64,000 nucleotides of DNA from Mediterraneibacter catenae (GTDB taxonomy: Bacteria > Bacillota > Clostridia > Lachnospirales > Lachnospiraceae): NCBI RefSeq assembly GCF_008691045.1, contig NZ_VMSO01000005.1:62001-126000 (forward strand). The letters are read 5' to 3'. Below are positions 1-9,600 of the stretch, piece after piece. The notes under the pieces are model-generated. The model had not been told where the DNA came from. It ran no database searches and saw only the letters and a list, made by a program, of their open reading frames with translations. Position 1 is the first letter of the stretch, and every line of letters begins with the position of its first letter. A program made the position numbers and the translations under genes.

Positions 1-1815
1 CAGTTTTTCTCCCAGGAATGTATGGAATACTGTACCGGACGTGTAGAGCGTCTGCAGCTCGTCCTGAATATCAAGCGCCTCGAACACATCGTCCGTATAC
101 CCTACCGGAAGATGGGAGCTGTTCGTATAATACGGCGTGCCATTCTTCTCTGCCGCCGTAATGATATCCGGGAACTGTGCCACATCGTGCTTTGCCAGAC
201 GGTACGTGGTAGATTCTGCCGGAGTCGCCTCCAGATTGTAGAGATCCCCGTACTGCTCCTGATAATCAGAGAGGCGTTCCCTCATATGATTCAGCACGGC
301 TTTTGTAAATTCCTGCGCCTCTGTATGCGTCAGATCCCGGCGGAGCCATTTTGCATTCAGGCACGCTTCGTTCATGCCGATCAGACCGATCGTAGAGAAA
401 TGATTCTCAAATGTTCCGAGATATCTCTTCGTATACGGGTACAGACCTTCATCCAGCAATTTTGTAATGACTGTACGTTTGATATGGAGCGATCTTGCAG
501 AAATATCCATCATCCGGTCGAGTCTCTTATAGAATTCTTCCACATTATCCGAGAGATATGCTATTCTCGGCATATTGATCGTCACGACACCGACTGATCC
601 CGTACTCTCTCCGCTACCGAAGAAGCCTCCTGATTTCTTGCGGAGCTCACGCAGATCGAGACGAAGACGGCAGCACATGCTGCGCACATCGCTCGGTTCC
701 ATATCGCTGTTGATATAGTTTGAAAAGTAAGGCGTTCCATATTTTGCCGTCATTTCAAATAGAAGTTTATTGTTCTCTGTCTCAGACCAGTCAAAATCAC
801 TCGTGATGGAATAGGTCGGTATAGGATACTGGAACCCGCGTCCTTCCGCATCTCCTTCGATCATCGTTTCGATGAATGCACGATTGATCATATCCATTTC
901 TTCCTTACAGTCTCCGTATGTAAAATCCATCTCTTCCCCGCCTACGATCGCCGGCAGGTTCCTCAGATCGTCCGGTACAGTCCAGTCAAGCGTAATATTA
1001 GAAAACGGCGCCTGTGTTCCCCAGCGGGAAGGAATATTTACTCCATAGATAAATGATTCGATACATTTCTTTACTTCCCGGTAGGTCAGACGGTCAGTCT
1101 TTACAAACGGCGCCAGATATGTATCAAAGGATGAAAATGCCTGCGCTCCTGCCCACTCGTTCTGCATGATCCCGAGGAAATTGACCATCTGGTTACAGAG
1201 GACACTCAGATGCTTTGCCGGAGCAGAGGTGATCCTGCCAGGGATGCCGCCCAGGCCTTCCTGGATAAGCTGCTTTAACGACCACCCTGCACAATAACCT
1301 GTCAGCATTGAAAGGTCGTGGATATGGATATCTGCATTCTTATGCGCCTTCCCGATCTCATCGTCATAGATTTCAGAGAGCCAGTAATTCGCCGTAATCG
1401 CGCCGGAGTTGCTCAGGATCAGACCGCCGACCGAATATGTCACCGTAGAGTTTTCCTTGACTCTCCAGTCCGTCACTTTGACATAGCTGTCCACGATCTC
1501 TTTATAGTCGAGAAGAGTAGAATTCAAATTGCGTATCTTCTCCCTCTGTTTCCTGTACAGGATATACCCTTTCGCCACATCATCATATCCTGCCTGGATA
1601 AGAACGGACTCCACACTGTCCTGTATGTCCTCCACAGAGATCAGATTCTCGCTGATCTTCGGCTCAAAATCTGCCGTCACTTTCAGCGCCAGCATATCGA
1701 TGATATCCTGATTGTAGTTTTTTTCCTGCGCCTCAAATGCTTTTCGTATTGCTTCTGATATCTTGGCCAGATTAAATGCCGCAATCTTACCGTCTCTCTT
1801 CTTCACCTGATACAT
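1..1815 (-). CDS. nrdD: Anaerobic (class III) ribonucleoside-triphosphate reductase, C-terminus cut by window edge
   Basis: Reduces NTPs to dNTPs without oxygen through a glycyl radical. About 605 residues are visible, starting MYQVKKRDGK, an ATP-cone domain (about residues 1-90), followed by the glycyl-radical catalytic barrel. A Cys-Cys pair lies in DVRSMCCR. The frame stays open to base 1, so the C-terminal zinc site and radical glycine lie outside the window. The start at 1815 is preceded by AAAGGGG. An ATG at 1823 is out of frame. The activase gene nrdG lies upstream on the same strand, but a 236-base gap carrying paired NrdR boxes suggests that nrdD has its own promoter. Confidence 0.95.
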   Translation of the reverse strand, partial: MYQVKKRDGKIAAFNLAKISEAIRKAFEAQEKNYNQDIIDMLALKVTADFEPKISENLISVEDIQDSVESVLIQAGYDDVAKGYILYRKQREKIRNLNSTLLDYKEIVDSYVKVTDWRVKENSTVTYSVGGLILSNSGAITANYWLSEIYDDEIGKAHKNADIHIHDLSMLTGYCAGWSLKQLIQEGLGGIPGRITSAPAKHLSVLCNQMVNFLGIMQNEWAGAQAFSSFDTYLAPFVKTDRLTYREVKKCIESFIYGVNIPSRWGTQAPFSNITLDWTVPDDLRNLPAIVGGEEMDFTYGDCKEEMDMINRAFIETMIEGDAEGRGFQYPIPTYSITSDFDWSETENNKLLFEMTAKYGTPYFSNYINSDMEPSDVRSMCCRLRLDLRELRKKSGGFFGSGESTGSVGVVTINMPRIAYLSDNVEEFYKRLDRMMDISARSLHIKRTVITKLLDEGLYPYTKRYLGTFENHFSTIGLIGMNEACLNAKWLRRDLTHTEAQEFTKAVLNHMRERLSDYQEQYGDLYNLEATPAESTTYRLAKHDVAQFPDIITAAEKNGTPYYTNSSHLPVGYTDDVFEALDIQDELQTLYTSGTVFHTFLGEKL

Positions 1816-1934
1816 AATCTCATGCCCCTTTCCCGATTCTGCTCAGTCATATTCATGATTTTCTTCACCCGTCCTTATGCCGGCCGGCATCTGATCCTAT
1901 TCTATCACCTGTATGGAATCTGTGTCAATAAAAA

Positions 1935-1985
1935 GCACCAATATCTAGTACTTACGCAAAACATATCAATACTAGATATTGGTGT
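1935..1985 (-). promoter_or_regulatory. Paired NrdR boxes upstream of nrdD
   Basis: Two inverted copies of CCAATATCTAGTA lie at 1938-1950 and 1970-1982. Their centres are 32 bases apart, close to three helical turns. NrdR binds two such AT-rich palindromic boxes spaced by whole turns in front of ribonucleotide reductase genes. The match to the NrdR consensus is by eye. The position, about 120 bases upstream of the nrdD start, fits repression of nrdD. Confidence 0.7.
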
Positions 1986-2051
1986 TCTTGTTCTGTAAAT
2001 CCTTGTACGGAAAAGACAGTCTTCGTCAATACTCTGTCCCGCGGCTCTTGC

Positions 2052-2744
2052 CTATATGCCTCTCAATTCGGCATTTGGAACATATCTGCGCACAATATCA
2101 AGCGCCTGATCCATGATCTCTCTTGTGTAGGCACGAAGCCCCGGTCTGATCAGGTCGCCGGAATCCTCAAATGCCTGGAGGTAATATTTTTCAGCACCGG
2201 CCAGCCATCGTCCGATTGCCTCAAAGTCATCCCGCTTATGAAATTCTCTCACTACAGTAGTCCTGAACTCATACGGTATATTCCCCTGCATGAGGTAACC
2301 GGCACTCGCTTCTACATTTTCCATATCATAGTCATCAAGCCCGATCGTTACGCCGTACTTTTCAGGAGAATTCTTTATATCCATCGCCACGTAATCCACA
2401 AGTCCTGCTTCCGTAAGATGACAAAGTCTGTTGACATTACTCCCGTTCGTATCCAGCTTGATCTCATAGCCGAGAGCTTTTATCTTTTCCATAAATGTTT
2501 CCAGCCCCGGAGAGATCAGAGGTTCGCCTCCGGTAATGCACACACCGTCCAGCACGCCGGCGCGCTTTTTCAGAAACATCAGGACCTCTTCTTCAGAAAT
2601 ATCATTTTCCGGATCAATATGCGTCACAAGAGACGCATTGTGGCAAAACGGACAGCGGAAGTTACACCCGGCGAGAAATACCGTGCACGCAACTCTGCCC
2701 GGGAAATCAAGCAGCGTCACCTTCTGCAGCCCCTGAATCTTCAT
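2052..2744 (-). CDS. nrdG: Anaerobic ribonucleotide reductase activating protein (radical SAM)
   Basis: A radical SAM enzyme of about 230 residues that would install the glycyl radical on NrdD. The CxxxCxxC iron-sulfur motif is seen as CNFRCPFCHN near residue 30, followed by the GGEP motif (ITGGEPL) that binds SAM. The length and the DFPGR N-terminus fit the NrdG2-like family (TIGR02495 type) rather than the shorter enterobacterial NrdG. I start at the internal Met of MKIQGLQK, which has AGGAGAGAGGA just upstream, rather than at an ATG seven codons earlier. The gene lies upstream of nrdD on the same strand. No gene other than nrdD is an obvious partner. Confidence 0.9.
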   Translation of the reverse strand: MKIQGLQKVTLLDFPGRVACTVFLAGCNFRCPFCHNASLVTHIDPENDISEEEVLMFLKKRAGVLDGVCITGGEPLISPGLETFMEKIKALGYEIKLDTNGSNVNRLCHLTEAGLVDYVAMDIKNSPEKYGVTIGLDDYDMENVEASAGYLMQGNIPYEFRTTVVREFHKRDDFEAIGRWLAGAEKYYLQAFEDSGDLIRPGLRAYTREIMDQALDIVRRYVPNAELRGI

Positions 2745-2795
2745 CTTCCTCTCTCCTGTCTGCAAGTCCGTTCCGAATTAACGGACGATACCTTT

Positions 2796-3605
2796 TTACA
2801 TATTCCTTGACACATCCGCGCATGCTTTCATCGCTTCAATGACCGCGCTGCGGAATCCCTTCTCCTCGAGGACTCTGACTGCTTCGATGGTCGTTCCCGC
2901 AGGGGAGCATACCATATCTTTTAATTCGCCCGGATGTTTTCCCGTCTCGAGTACCATCTTCGCGCTGCCGTAGACTGCCTGCGCCGCGAACTGGTATGCC
3001 TGCGGCCTTGGCATCCCCTCTGCTACGGCGGCATCCGCCATCGCCTCGATAAACATGAACACATAGGCCGGGGAGCTGCCGCTCACTGCCACGACCGCAT
3101 CGATCAGATGCTCTGCCACGATCTCCACCTTGCCGAATGAGCTGAGAATCTTGAGCGCATATTCTTTCTCTTCTTCTGCCACATACTGATTCACACATGC
3201 AGCAGTCATGCCTTCGCCTACAAGAGCCGGTGTGTTCGGCATGGTGCGCACGATCTTTACCGCCTTGCCGAACTGCTCTTCCAGCCATGCGAGCGTCTTG
3301 CCCGGTGCGATCGTTATGATGAGCTGGTCGTCACTTATGCAGTCCCTGATCTCAGCGATAGCGTCAGCATAATACTGCGGCTTTACCGAGAGGATCAGCA
3401 CTTCAGATTTCTCCGCCGCTTCACGATTGTTATCTGTCACACAGATTCCGTACGTCTCTTTCGCACGCTCCCGCCCTGCCGGGGAGATATCAGCGCCGAT
3501 GATCTCCTCAGGCCGGAAGATCTTATTCTTTATAATGCCGCCCATAATGGCTCCGGCCATGTTTCCTGTTCCGATAAATCCTAATTTCATGCTTCCTGAT
3601 TTCAT
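2796..3605 (-). CDS. proC: Pyrroline-5-carboxylate reductase
   Basis: Catalyses the last step of proline synthesis, NAD(P)H-dependent reduction of pyrroline-5-carboxylate. The 269 residues match the usual family length. The N-terminal Rossmann motif GFIGTGNMAGAI is near residue 9. The MPNTPALVGEGMTA segment and the C-terminal GSSPAY and SPAGTTIEA segments, which are family hallmarks, are all present. AAGGAGA lies about 10 bases upstream of the chosen ATG; a second Met five codons in is less well placed. It is followed on the same strand by nrdG after about 50 bases. Confidence 0.95.
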   Translation of the reverse strand: MKSGSMKLGFIGTGNMAGAIMGGIIKNKIFRPEEIIGADISPAGRERAKETYGICVTDNNREAAEKSEVLILSVKPQYYADAIAEIRDCISDDQLIITIAPGKTLAWLEEQFGKAVKIVRTMPNTPALVGEGMTAACVNQYVAEEEKEYALKILSSFGKVEIVAEHLIDAVVAVSGSSPAYVFMFIEAMADAAVAEGMPRPQAYQFAAQAVYGSAKMVLETGKHPGELKDMVCSPAGTTIEAVRVLEEKGFRSAVIEAMKACADVSRNM

Positions 3606-3650
3606 TGTCTATTCTCTCCTTCGTTGTTTTTTATGATAAGACTTGAAAGC

Positions 3651-3923
3651 TCACCGCACGGAAAAGCTCCTTTCATCATCGCGCAGCGGGATCTCTGTTG
3701 TATCCATCCACTCAACAGTGATAAATCTGTCGTGGTTCAGCCCCACGAGCATCTTATTGATCAGTGTCTCTCTTCCCTGTACTTCCATGGTCACGGTCCC
3801 GTCCCACTCGTTCTGCACCCATCCGGTGAGATCCATGGACCGGGCGAGATATTTCGCTGTATAGCGAAATCCTACTCCCTGTACTCTTCCGTGAAATACA
3901 ATATGTTTTCTCACTTCTGACAT
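3651..3923 (-). CDS. acyP: Acylphosphatase
   Basis: A small cytosolic enzyme of about 90 residues that hydrolyses acyl phosphates. The family signature HGRVQGVGFRYT, holding the catalytic Arg, lies near residue 12. The second signature GWVQNEWDGTV, holding the catalytic Asn, follows. The start is placed at the second ATG (MSEVRK), because GAGGGAG is 7 bases from it and only 1 base from the first ATG. It lies upstream of proC on the same strand. Confidence 0.92.
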   Translation of the reverse strand: MSEVRKHIVFHGRVQGVGFRYTAKYLARSMDLTGWVQNEWDGTVTMEVQGRETLINKMLVGLNHDRFITVEWMDTTEIPLRDDERSFSVR

Positions 3924-3950
3924 ATACATACTCCCTCTCTGTATGATTTT

Positions 3951-5267
3951 CTAACTCCTCTGGTTCAGAGGAATGAGCACGCGAAGCTCAAACCAGTTGT
4001 CTCTTACTCCTGTGGTTACAGAGCCTCCGTACTTCCTGACTGTGCTCTGGATACTCTTCATCCCGAATCCGTGCAGGTGCTTGTCCTTCTTAGTTGTGAC
4101 AGGCATTCCGTTCCTGAATGATATCTTCTCTTCTGTGTAATTTTCAACACGGATTCTCAAAAAGCTCTTCTGCTCCGCCACCGACAGGTGGATCAGACGC
4201 TTCTCTTTATCATCCAGTTTCTGCACACTCTCGATCGCATTGTCGAGCACATTGCCAAACAGGGCGCTGATGTCCATCTCTGCCATGAAGTCAAGGAGCG
4301 TGCCGTCCGCCACACAGGTCAGATTGATATCATTATTCTGACAGTAAAGACTCTTGCTTGTCAGCACCGCATCGAGCACCTTATTCCCTGTCTTGTTCTG
4401 TGCTTCATAGGAGCGGATATCCTGTTCCATTTCTTCCAGATACTCTATCGATTTCCTGCTGTTTGCCTCTGCTTTCAGCAGTGTGATCTGGTGCTTCAGG
4501 TCATGATACTTCTGATTGACGATCTCTATGCTCTCCTGAGAGAGCTGATAGTTCTTATACTGCATTTCCAGGATATTCTGGAGAGTATCCACCTCGAACT
4601 TCATCTGGAGCTCTCTCGTCTGGATATGGTAGGCGTAGAGAACTGCCATGCCGCTTAGGTCCACCAGAGTGCGGATCGTAAACATTTCCCCTGCAAACGG
4701 GCTGCTGAACATCGTATTCTGATCCAGATAGCTCATATTACTCACAGCAAACACGGCAATCGTGATCACGATGACCGTCATCAGCTCCCGCCTGTTGATC
4801 CGGACATTCACCACGTCTTTCTGAAGCCCCCTCTCGATCAGCCAGATGACCAGGAAAATAATGCCGTATACCACGATCAGTTCTCCCCATTTCCAGAGGG
4901 AATCATGCCCGTCCTGGATACTTCCTCTCGTGTAGAAATAGATCTGCCAGCACAGGGATGCCGCAAACTCTCCCGTAATAAACGCCCTGGCGCAATAGTA
5001 GCCCGCTTCAGAAACAGTGAATTCACAGCTCACATACAGATAGAGCATGATCAGTGTGATCGACACTGTCATCGCCGGCAGGAACAGCACCTGCCGCACG
5101 CCGTCCGTCATCCACATGAAGCAGATAAGGGCGGCAAAAAATATAAAATGTGTCAGATATCTCTTCCATCCCGTAACTCTTTTGCGATTCGTACACGTCA
5201 CAATAAACGCGGCAAGAATATACGCGATGGAATAGTAATATCCCGGCGTATTCACAATTCCGCTCAT
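3951..5267 (-). CDS. Membrane sensor histidine kinase, GHKL (AgrC-like) type
   Basis: A 438-residue kinase with about six hydrophobic segments over residues 1-215, a helical linker, then a phosphoacceptor segment YHDLKHQ near residue 263. A GHKL ATPase domain follows, with an N box NVLDNAIES near residue 340 and a G box HGFGMKS near residue 400. This layout is that of peptide-sensing AgrC/ComD-type kinases paired with LytTR regulators. It overlaps the upstream LytTR regulator gene by 4 bases, so the two are translationally coupled. No agrB or agrD gene is visible nearby, so the signal is unknown. Confidence 0.88.
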   Translation of the reverse strand: MSGIVNTPGYYYSIAYILAAFIVTCTNRKRVTGWKRYLTHFIFFAALICFMWMTDGVRQVLFLPAMTVSITLIMLYLYVSCEFTVSEAGYYCARAFITGEFAASLCWQIYFYTRGSIQDGHDSLWKWGELIVVYGIIFLVIWLIERGLQKDVVNVRINRRELMTVIVITIAVFAVSNMSYLDQNTMFSSPFAGEMFTIRTLVDLSGMAVLYAYHIQTRELQMKFEVDTLQNILEMQYKNYQLSQESIEIVNQKYHDLKHQITLLKAEANSRKSIEYLEEMEQDIRSYEAQNKTGNKVLDAVLTSKSLYCQNNDINLTCVADGTLLDFMAEMDISALFGNVLDNAIESVQKLDDKEKRLIHLSVAEQKSFLRIRVENYTEEKISFRNGMPVTTKKDKHLHGFGMKSIQSTVRKYGGSVTTGVRDNWFELRVLIPLNQRS

Positions 5268-5974
5268 TTTCCCACCTCATTCATATAGTCGTTCAGTGCA
5301 TCAAGAAATACTTTCTTCCGCGAACGGCTCACCTGTATCACATCCCCGTTCACCGTAACATCGCTCCCCTGAAAGTTCTCCACATAATCGAGATTAACGA
5401 GATAGCAGCGGTTGCATCGGAAGAAATTCTCTTCTTTCAGAGCATCTTCCGCGTCTTTTATTGTTCCTTTTGTCGTAAAATTCCCATCGACTGTATGGTA
5501 GATCAGATCATGATCCCGCACTTCTACATAACACAGGAGCGATACGTCCACCTTCCTTCTGCCTCCTTTCAGCGGAATCACGACAAACCGTACATCGTTC
5601 TTCCGTATCCTTGAAAGCGCTCTGTCGATCCGCTGAGAAAACGCAAAATAAGACAACGGTTTGAGCACGTAATCCAGCGCATCCACACGGTATCCCTGAA
5701 TCGCATACTGAGGCATATTAGTTATGAATATAATAATAACTTCGGAGTCTTTCTCCCTGATCCGCTCCGCCGCAGACATTCCATCTAAAAATTTCATCTC
5801 AATGTCCATGAGGATGATATCGAAATCTGCAGAGTAATCCGTCACGATGTCTTCTCCGTCAGAAAACATAGTGACAGATATCTTCTGCTTTTTCTCTTTT
5901 TCGTACTGCTTCAGGTATTCCTTCAACTGTGCGGCATACATCTTATCATCTTCCACTACTGCGATATGGTACAT
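5264..5974 (-). CDS. LytTR-family response regulator
   Basis: The partner of the adjacent GHKL kinase. The receiver domain covers residues 1-120, with acidic residues in VVEDDKMY, the phosphoacceptor Asp in DIILMDIEM and the Lys in VLKPLSYF. A LytTR DNA-binding domain follows, with the typical FFRCNRCYLVNLDYV segment and a C-terminal VSRSRKKVF. The start is set at MYHIAVVEDD, where AGGAG sits 8 bases upstream. A longer upstream frame exists but lacks a ribosome site. The operon order is regulator then kinase. Confidence 0.9.
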   Translation of the reverse strand: MYHIAVVEDDKMYAAQLKEYLKQYEKEKKQKISVTMFSDGEDIVTDYSADFDIILMDIEMKFLDGMSAAERIREKDSEVIIIFITNMPQYAIQGYRVDALDYVLKPLSYFAFSQRIDRALSRIRKNDVRFVVIPLKGGRRKVDVSLLCYVEVRDHDLIYHTVDGNFTTKGTIKDAEDALKEENFFRCNRCYLVNLDYVENFQGSDVTVNGDVIQVSRSRKKVFLDALNDYMNEVGK

Positions 5975-6084
5975 GCCCGCCTCTCCTTTCCTCCTCAGTA
6001 TCTGTTGGTGCAAAGTAACTTTTACTCCCGGCATCCTATGTATCAGTATACCATCTTTTACACTAATATGAAAACAAAATTCAA

Positions 6085-6131
6085 CCGGCTGCAGACCTGA
6101 CGTGTTCTGTTCACGTCAGATCCGCAGCCGG
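6085..6131 (-). terminator. Terminator after the glycoside operon
   Basis: A long inverted repeat pairs CCGGCTGC (6085-6092) with GCAGCCGG (6124-6131), extended by TGACGTG and CACGTCA inside. Read on the minus strand it is followed by a T-rich run, so it would end transcription of the cluster that finishes with the small membrane protein. Confidence 0.7.
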
Positions 6132-6165
6132 AATATTTTATCTCATATTCAGTTTATTTGCTTCT

Positions 6166-6639
6166 CTATGCCTCTTTTTTGCGAAGTGTGAAGAAAGCAG
6201 CTATCATAGCAAATACAGCAGCAGCTCCCAGGCAGATCATATTTGCGATCGTTCCGGTTGCGGAAGACATATTTGCCGGCGTCTGTACTTCCTGAAGGAC
6301 ATCAGCATTCGAAAAATAGATGAAGCCCAGTCCTTCCGCTCTTGCGCTGATCAGATTGACCAGACAGAGTGTGAGCAGTACCGGAACCGCTATCCTTAAA
6401 AGTCCGGAAATGATCTCTGTCACAATAGCAGCCGTTCCGGTTACCTTTGGCTGTGCCAGGGCAATGACCGCCGCCAGCATGACCACGGCAATCACGCAAT
6501 ATGCGACCAGATTGGCAACAGAAGCATTCTGGAAATATCCTTCGCCGGAAATATTCACGCTGTAGACAATGACGGATACAATCGTCAGTACCGCCACGAT
6601 AATATTAAACCAGATTCCGACAGACTGTTTCTTAATCAT
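6166..6639 (-). CDS. Small four-helix membrane protein coupled to the GH3 gene
   Basis: A 157-residue protein I do not recognise. Four hydrophobic segments are visible at about residues 9-30, 43-63, 73-95 and 130-150, with a basic tail LRKKEA. The start at MIKKQSVG is supported by AAGGAGG seven bases upstream. The ATG lies 2 bases after the GH3 stop codon, so it is probably translated with that gene. The tight spacing suggests it works with the GH3 enzyme or the transporter, perhaps as a membrane accessory, but no function can be assigned. Confidence 0.8.
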   Translation of the reverse strand: MIKKQSVGIWFNIIVAVLTIVSVIVYSVNISGEGYFQNASVANLVAYCVIAVVMLAAVIALAQPKVTGTAAIVTEIISGLLRIAVPVLLTLCLVNLISARAEGLGFIYFSNADVLQEVQTPANMSSATGTIANMICLGAAAVFAMIAAFFTLRKKEA

Positions 6640-6641
6640 AG

Positions 6642-9600
6642 TTAGTCCTCCTTTTTCTTCGCCGGTTTCACAGTGAGCACGATCCATGCCGCAAGTGTGA
6701 TCACGGCCAGAGCTCCGCTGACGTATGTCACGGTACTGATGGCAGTATCCCACCATGTCTGGACTCTCTCTGTGGAAACGTTCATAACAGCACTGTTTGC
6801 GAAAGTATACAACTGATATTTCAGGTTCTCACGGGCCTGATCAACGAGTGAAGCATCATTTGCCACCGCATCCTCGGAAATATAAGCCCATGTAGCGTCT
6901 GTTCCTCCGTCTCCCATGTTAATGTGGTTATCATTCGTCGCAAAGTCGGCAACCTGTGTGATGCCTGCCATGATCATGGATTCCGGATTGAAGTAATAGT
7001 TGTTGTTCATCATATCGGTCGAGATCAGACCTGTGTATCCCCACTCACCGCGGAGGATCGTCTGGAGCATCGGCGCATAGTGTGAAGCATTTGTTGCACC
7101 GATACGGTTGAAGGCGATCATTACAGCCATGCCGTCGGCATCCTCAAGTCCGCCCTGGAAGCAGCGCAGATCTGTCTCACGGAATTTCTGCTCATTCAGG
7201 TAAACAGAGATACCTGCACGGTTGTGCTCCTGATCATTGAATCCCATGTGTTTCGGGCCGTTGAGGATACCCATGTCAGCGCATCCCTGGAGCACGCCGT
7301 AACCCATGCGGTTCGTCAGCATCGGATCCTCGGAAATGTACTCATAGTTACGTCCATTGTAAGGTGTACGTCTCTGTGTCAGACCGACGCCCCACAGATG
7401 GTAACGCTGCAGCCAGAGTCCGGAGTTTCCTTCCACACGTCCCCAGTCGTAAGCCAGTTCCGGATTGAAAGATGATCCGAGCAGTGTCTGTGAATGTACG
7501 TTGAACCGGTAAGTCTCACCTGTCTCTTCGTCTGTATATGTAGCCGTAAAACCGCTGACACCTTCGTTCTGTACAACAACCGGGTTGTCAACATTGGTCA
7601 GTGTATCTGTCTGGCTTCCGCCGTGGATGACAGCTCCTACTGCCTCATCGATCGTGATCTGTCCGACAAGCTCTGTCCAGAACGGATCTGCAATATCTTC
7701 AAGCTGCTCGTACTGAATGTTTGTCGTATCAAATCTGAGTCCATTGTCTGTTCCCTCTGTCGCGGCATCCCCATCCTGGATCGTATAAGTCTCGCCACGA
7801 AGCTCTGCGATCCACTCCTCACTCTTCGGACTGTCGCTGATATTGATCTCAACTTCATTGTAGTTAACGGGCCATGTGCCCTCCCAGTCCTGACGGGACA
7901 GATATGTTACAGTATCGTCTTCTGTCCAGTAGTTCAGATCTGCATCGTCCGCCACGTTTGTGACTTCTGTATCATTGGATATAGCAAATGTGGTATTATC
8001 AAACTCTGCAAGATTCCATGTCTGTACATCTCCGGAAGCCTCTGCGTCCATACCGTCTGCAGTCGTATAGCCTTGTGCGGCAAGGATGTTGTTTACCGCC
8101 TCGTGGGAACCTGCTGCTGCCGTAAAGTAGTAGTCGCCTTCATCCAGGATATATGTCTTGGCATTTGTGTAATCGTAGCTTGCCAGATACTTGGTCGGAA
8201 TCGTGATCGTAACTTCTTCTGTTGCCCCTGCAGCTACGTCTACTTTCGCCGAGTTAAGGAACATTACCGCAGATTTCTCTACATTGTTTTCTTTGTCATA
8301 ATCTGTATACGGCTGCTGTACATACAGCTGAGCCAGGAATCGTCCGTCCTGATCGCTGTTGTTTGTAATCTCAACTACCGCAGTAATATTGCCGTCCTCA
8401 GTCCTGTCTACATCGATGCTCTTGAGAGACTGCTCGTAATCCAGATAACTGAGACCGTGACCGAAGTCGTAGATCACTTCCTCATTGTAATTCCATGCAT
8501 CAGACTGCGTAGCGCCTGCACTCGAAGCAGCTCCGGAATCCGGATTTGCAATGGAATCATAATATCTTGTCTCATAGTATTTATATCCGACGTAAATGCC
8601 TTCGGCCTCTACAATATAAGTTCCTCCGTTATATGTAGGTGATGTACCGCCGAAAGAACCTGCCTCAACATTTTCAATAGTTGTACCCGGATAACGGGAA
8701 TCATCTCCGTCGCTGTTTACAACTTCGTAGTCGGCATAGTAGCCGCCGCCGAAGTTCTGTACTGCCGGAATTGATGCGTTATCTGCTACATAAGTATCCG
8801 GAAGGGCTCCGGTCGCATTGATCTGTCCTGTAAGGACATTGACAACGCCTGTTGCCTGGTAGTCATTGAGGCATCCGATATATGCGATACCGTCTACTTC
8901 GTGCTCACCGCCTGCTGCGATGTCTGAGAGCATCATTGTATTTCCCGAGTTGATGAGAACGACTACCTGGGAACATGTCTCTTTCGCCGCATCGATCACG
9001 GCCAGTTCATCCTCTGAGAGAGCAAGCGGATCTTCTCCGGTCTCCTCTCCTGCATAATTTACAGCTGAACCGGGCGCATATGTATTACTCTCGCCTGCTC
9101 CGCGGGCAAATACACAGATTCCCACTGTATTATCCTTGTCAATCTGTGATTCCCAGTCAGCCGGAGCACCGAAGTTCTCATACTCTGACGGCGGTATTTC
9201 GTTGATCTGATATGTGGTCATATCTCCCGGGGAAGTCACGTAAATATTGTCGTACGCTGTCTGGATCTCTATCTCACCGGTCCACTGGTTCGGCACCTCT
9301 TCCGTATGCTCGTTGAGGATGCCATTCTCGTAGAAGTCCATCACAGTCTGGTTGATCTCAATCCCGGCATCCTGAAATGCCTGTACAAGATCCACCGCAT
9401 CTTCATTTCCCGCCTTAAGGTCGCCGCTCGCATAAGGATACGGCGCGTAAGCTGCCAGACCGAACAGTGCCACACTCTTGCCGGAAAGAGGCAGTACATT
9501 GTTGTCATTTTTCATAATGACTGTACCCTCTTCTCCTTCCCGCACGGCAATGTCTTTCGCAGCGGCTTTCATTTCCTCGAAGGTCGCATAGTCACTGACA

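Noticed and set aside
3951-5974. A complete agr-type quorum-sensing locus
   Set aside because: The kinase and LytTR regulator are present, but I found no AgrB-like protease or AgrD-like peptide frame in the flanks.
7494-8642. A 382-codon plus-strand open frame
   Set aside because: It is opposite the GH3 gene, with a Cys/Ile/Val-rich nonsense composition. The GH3 frame has clear family motifs.
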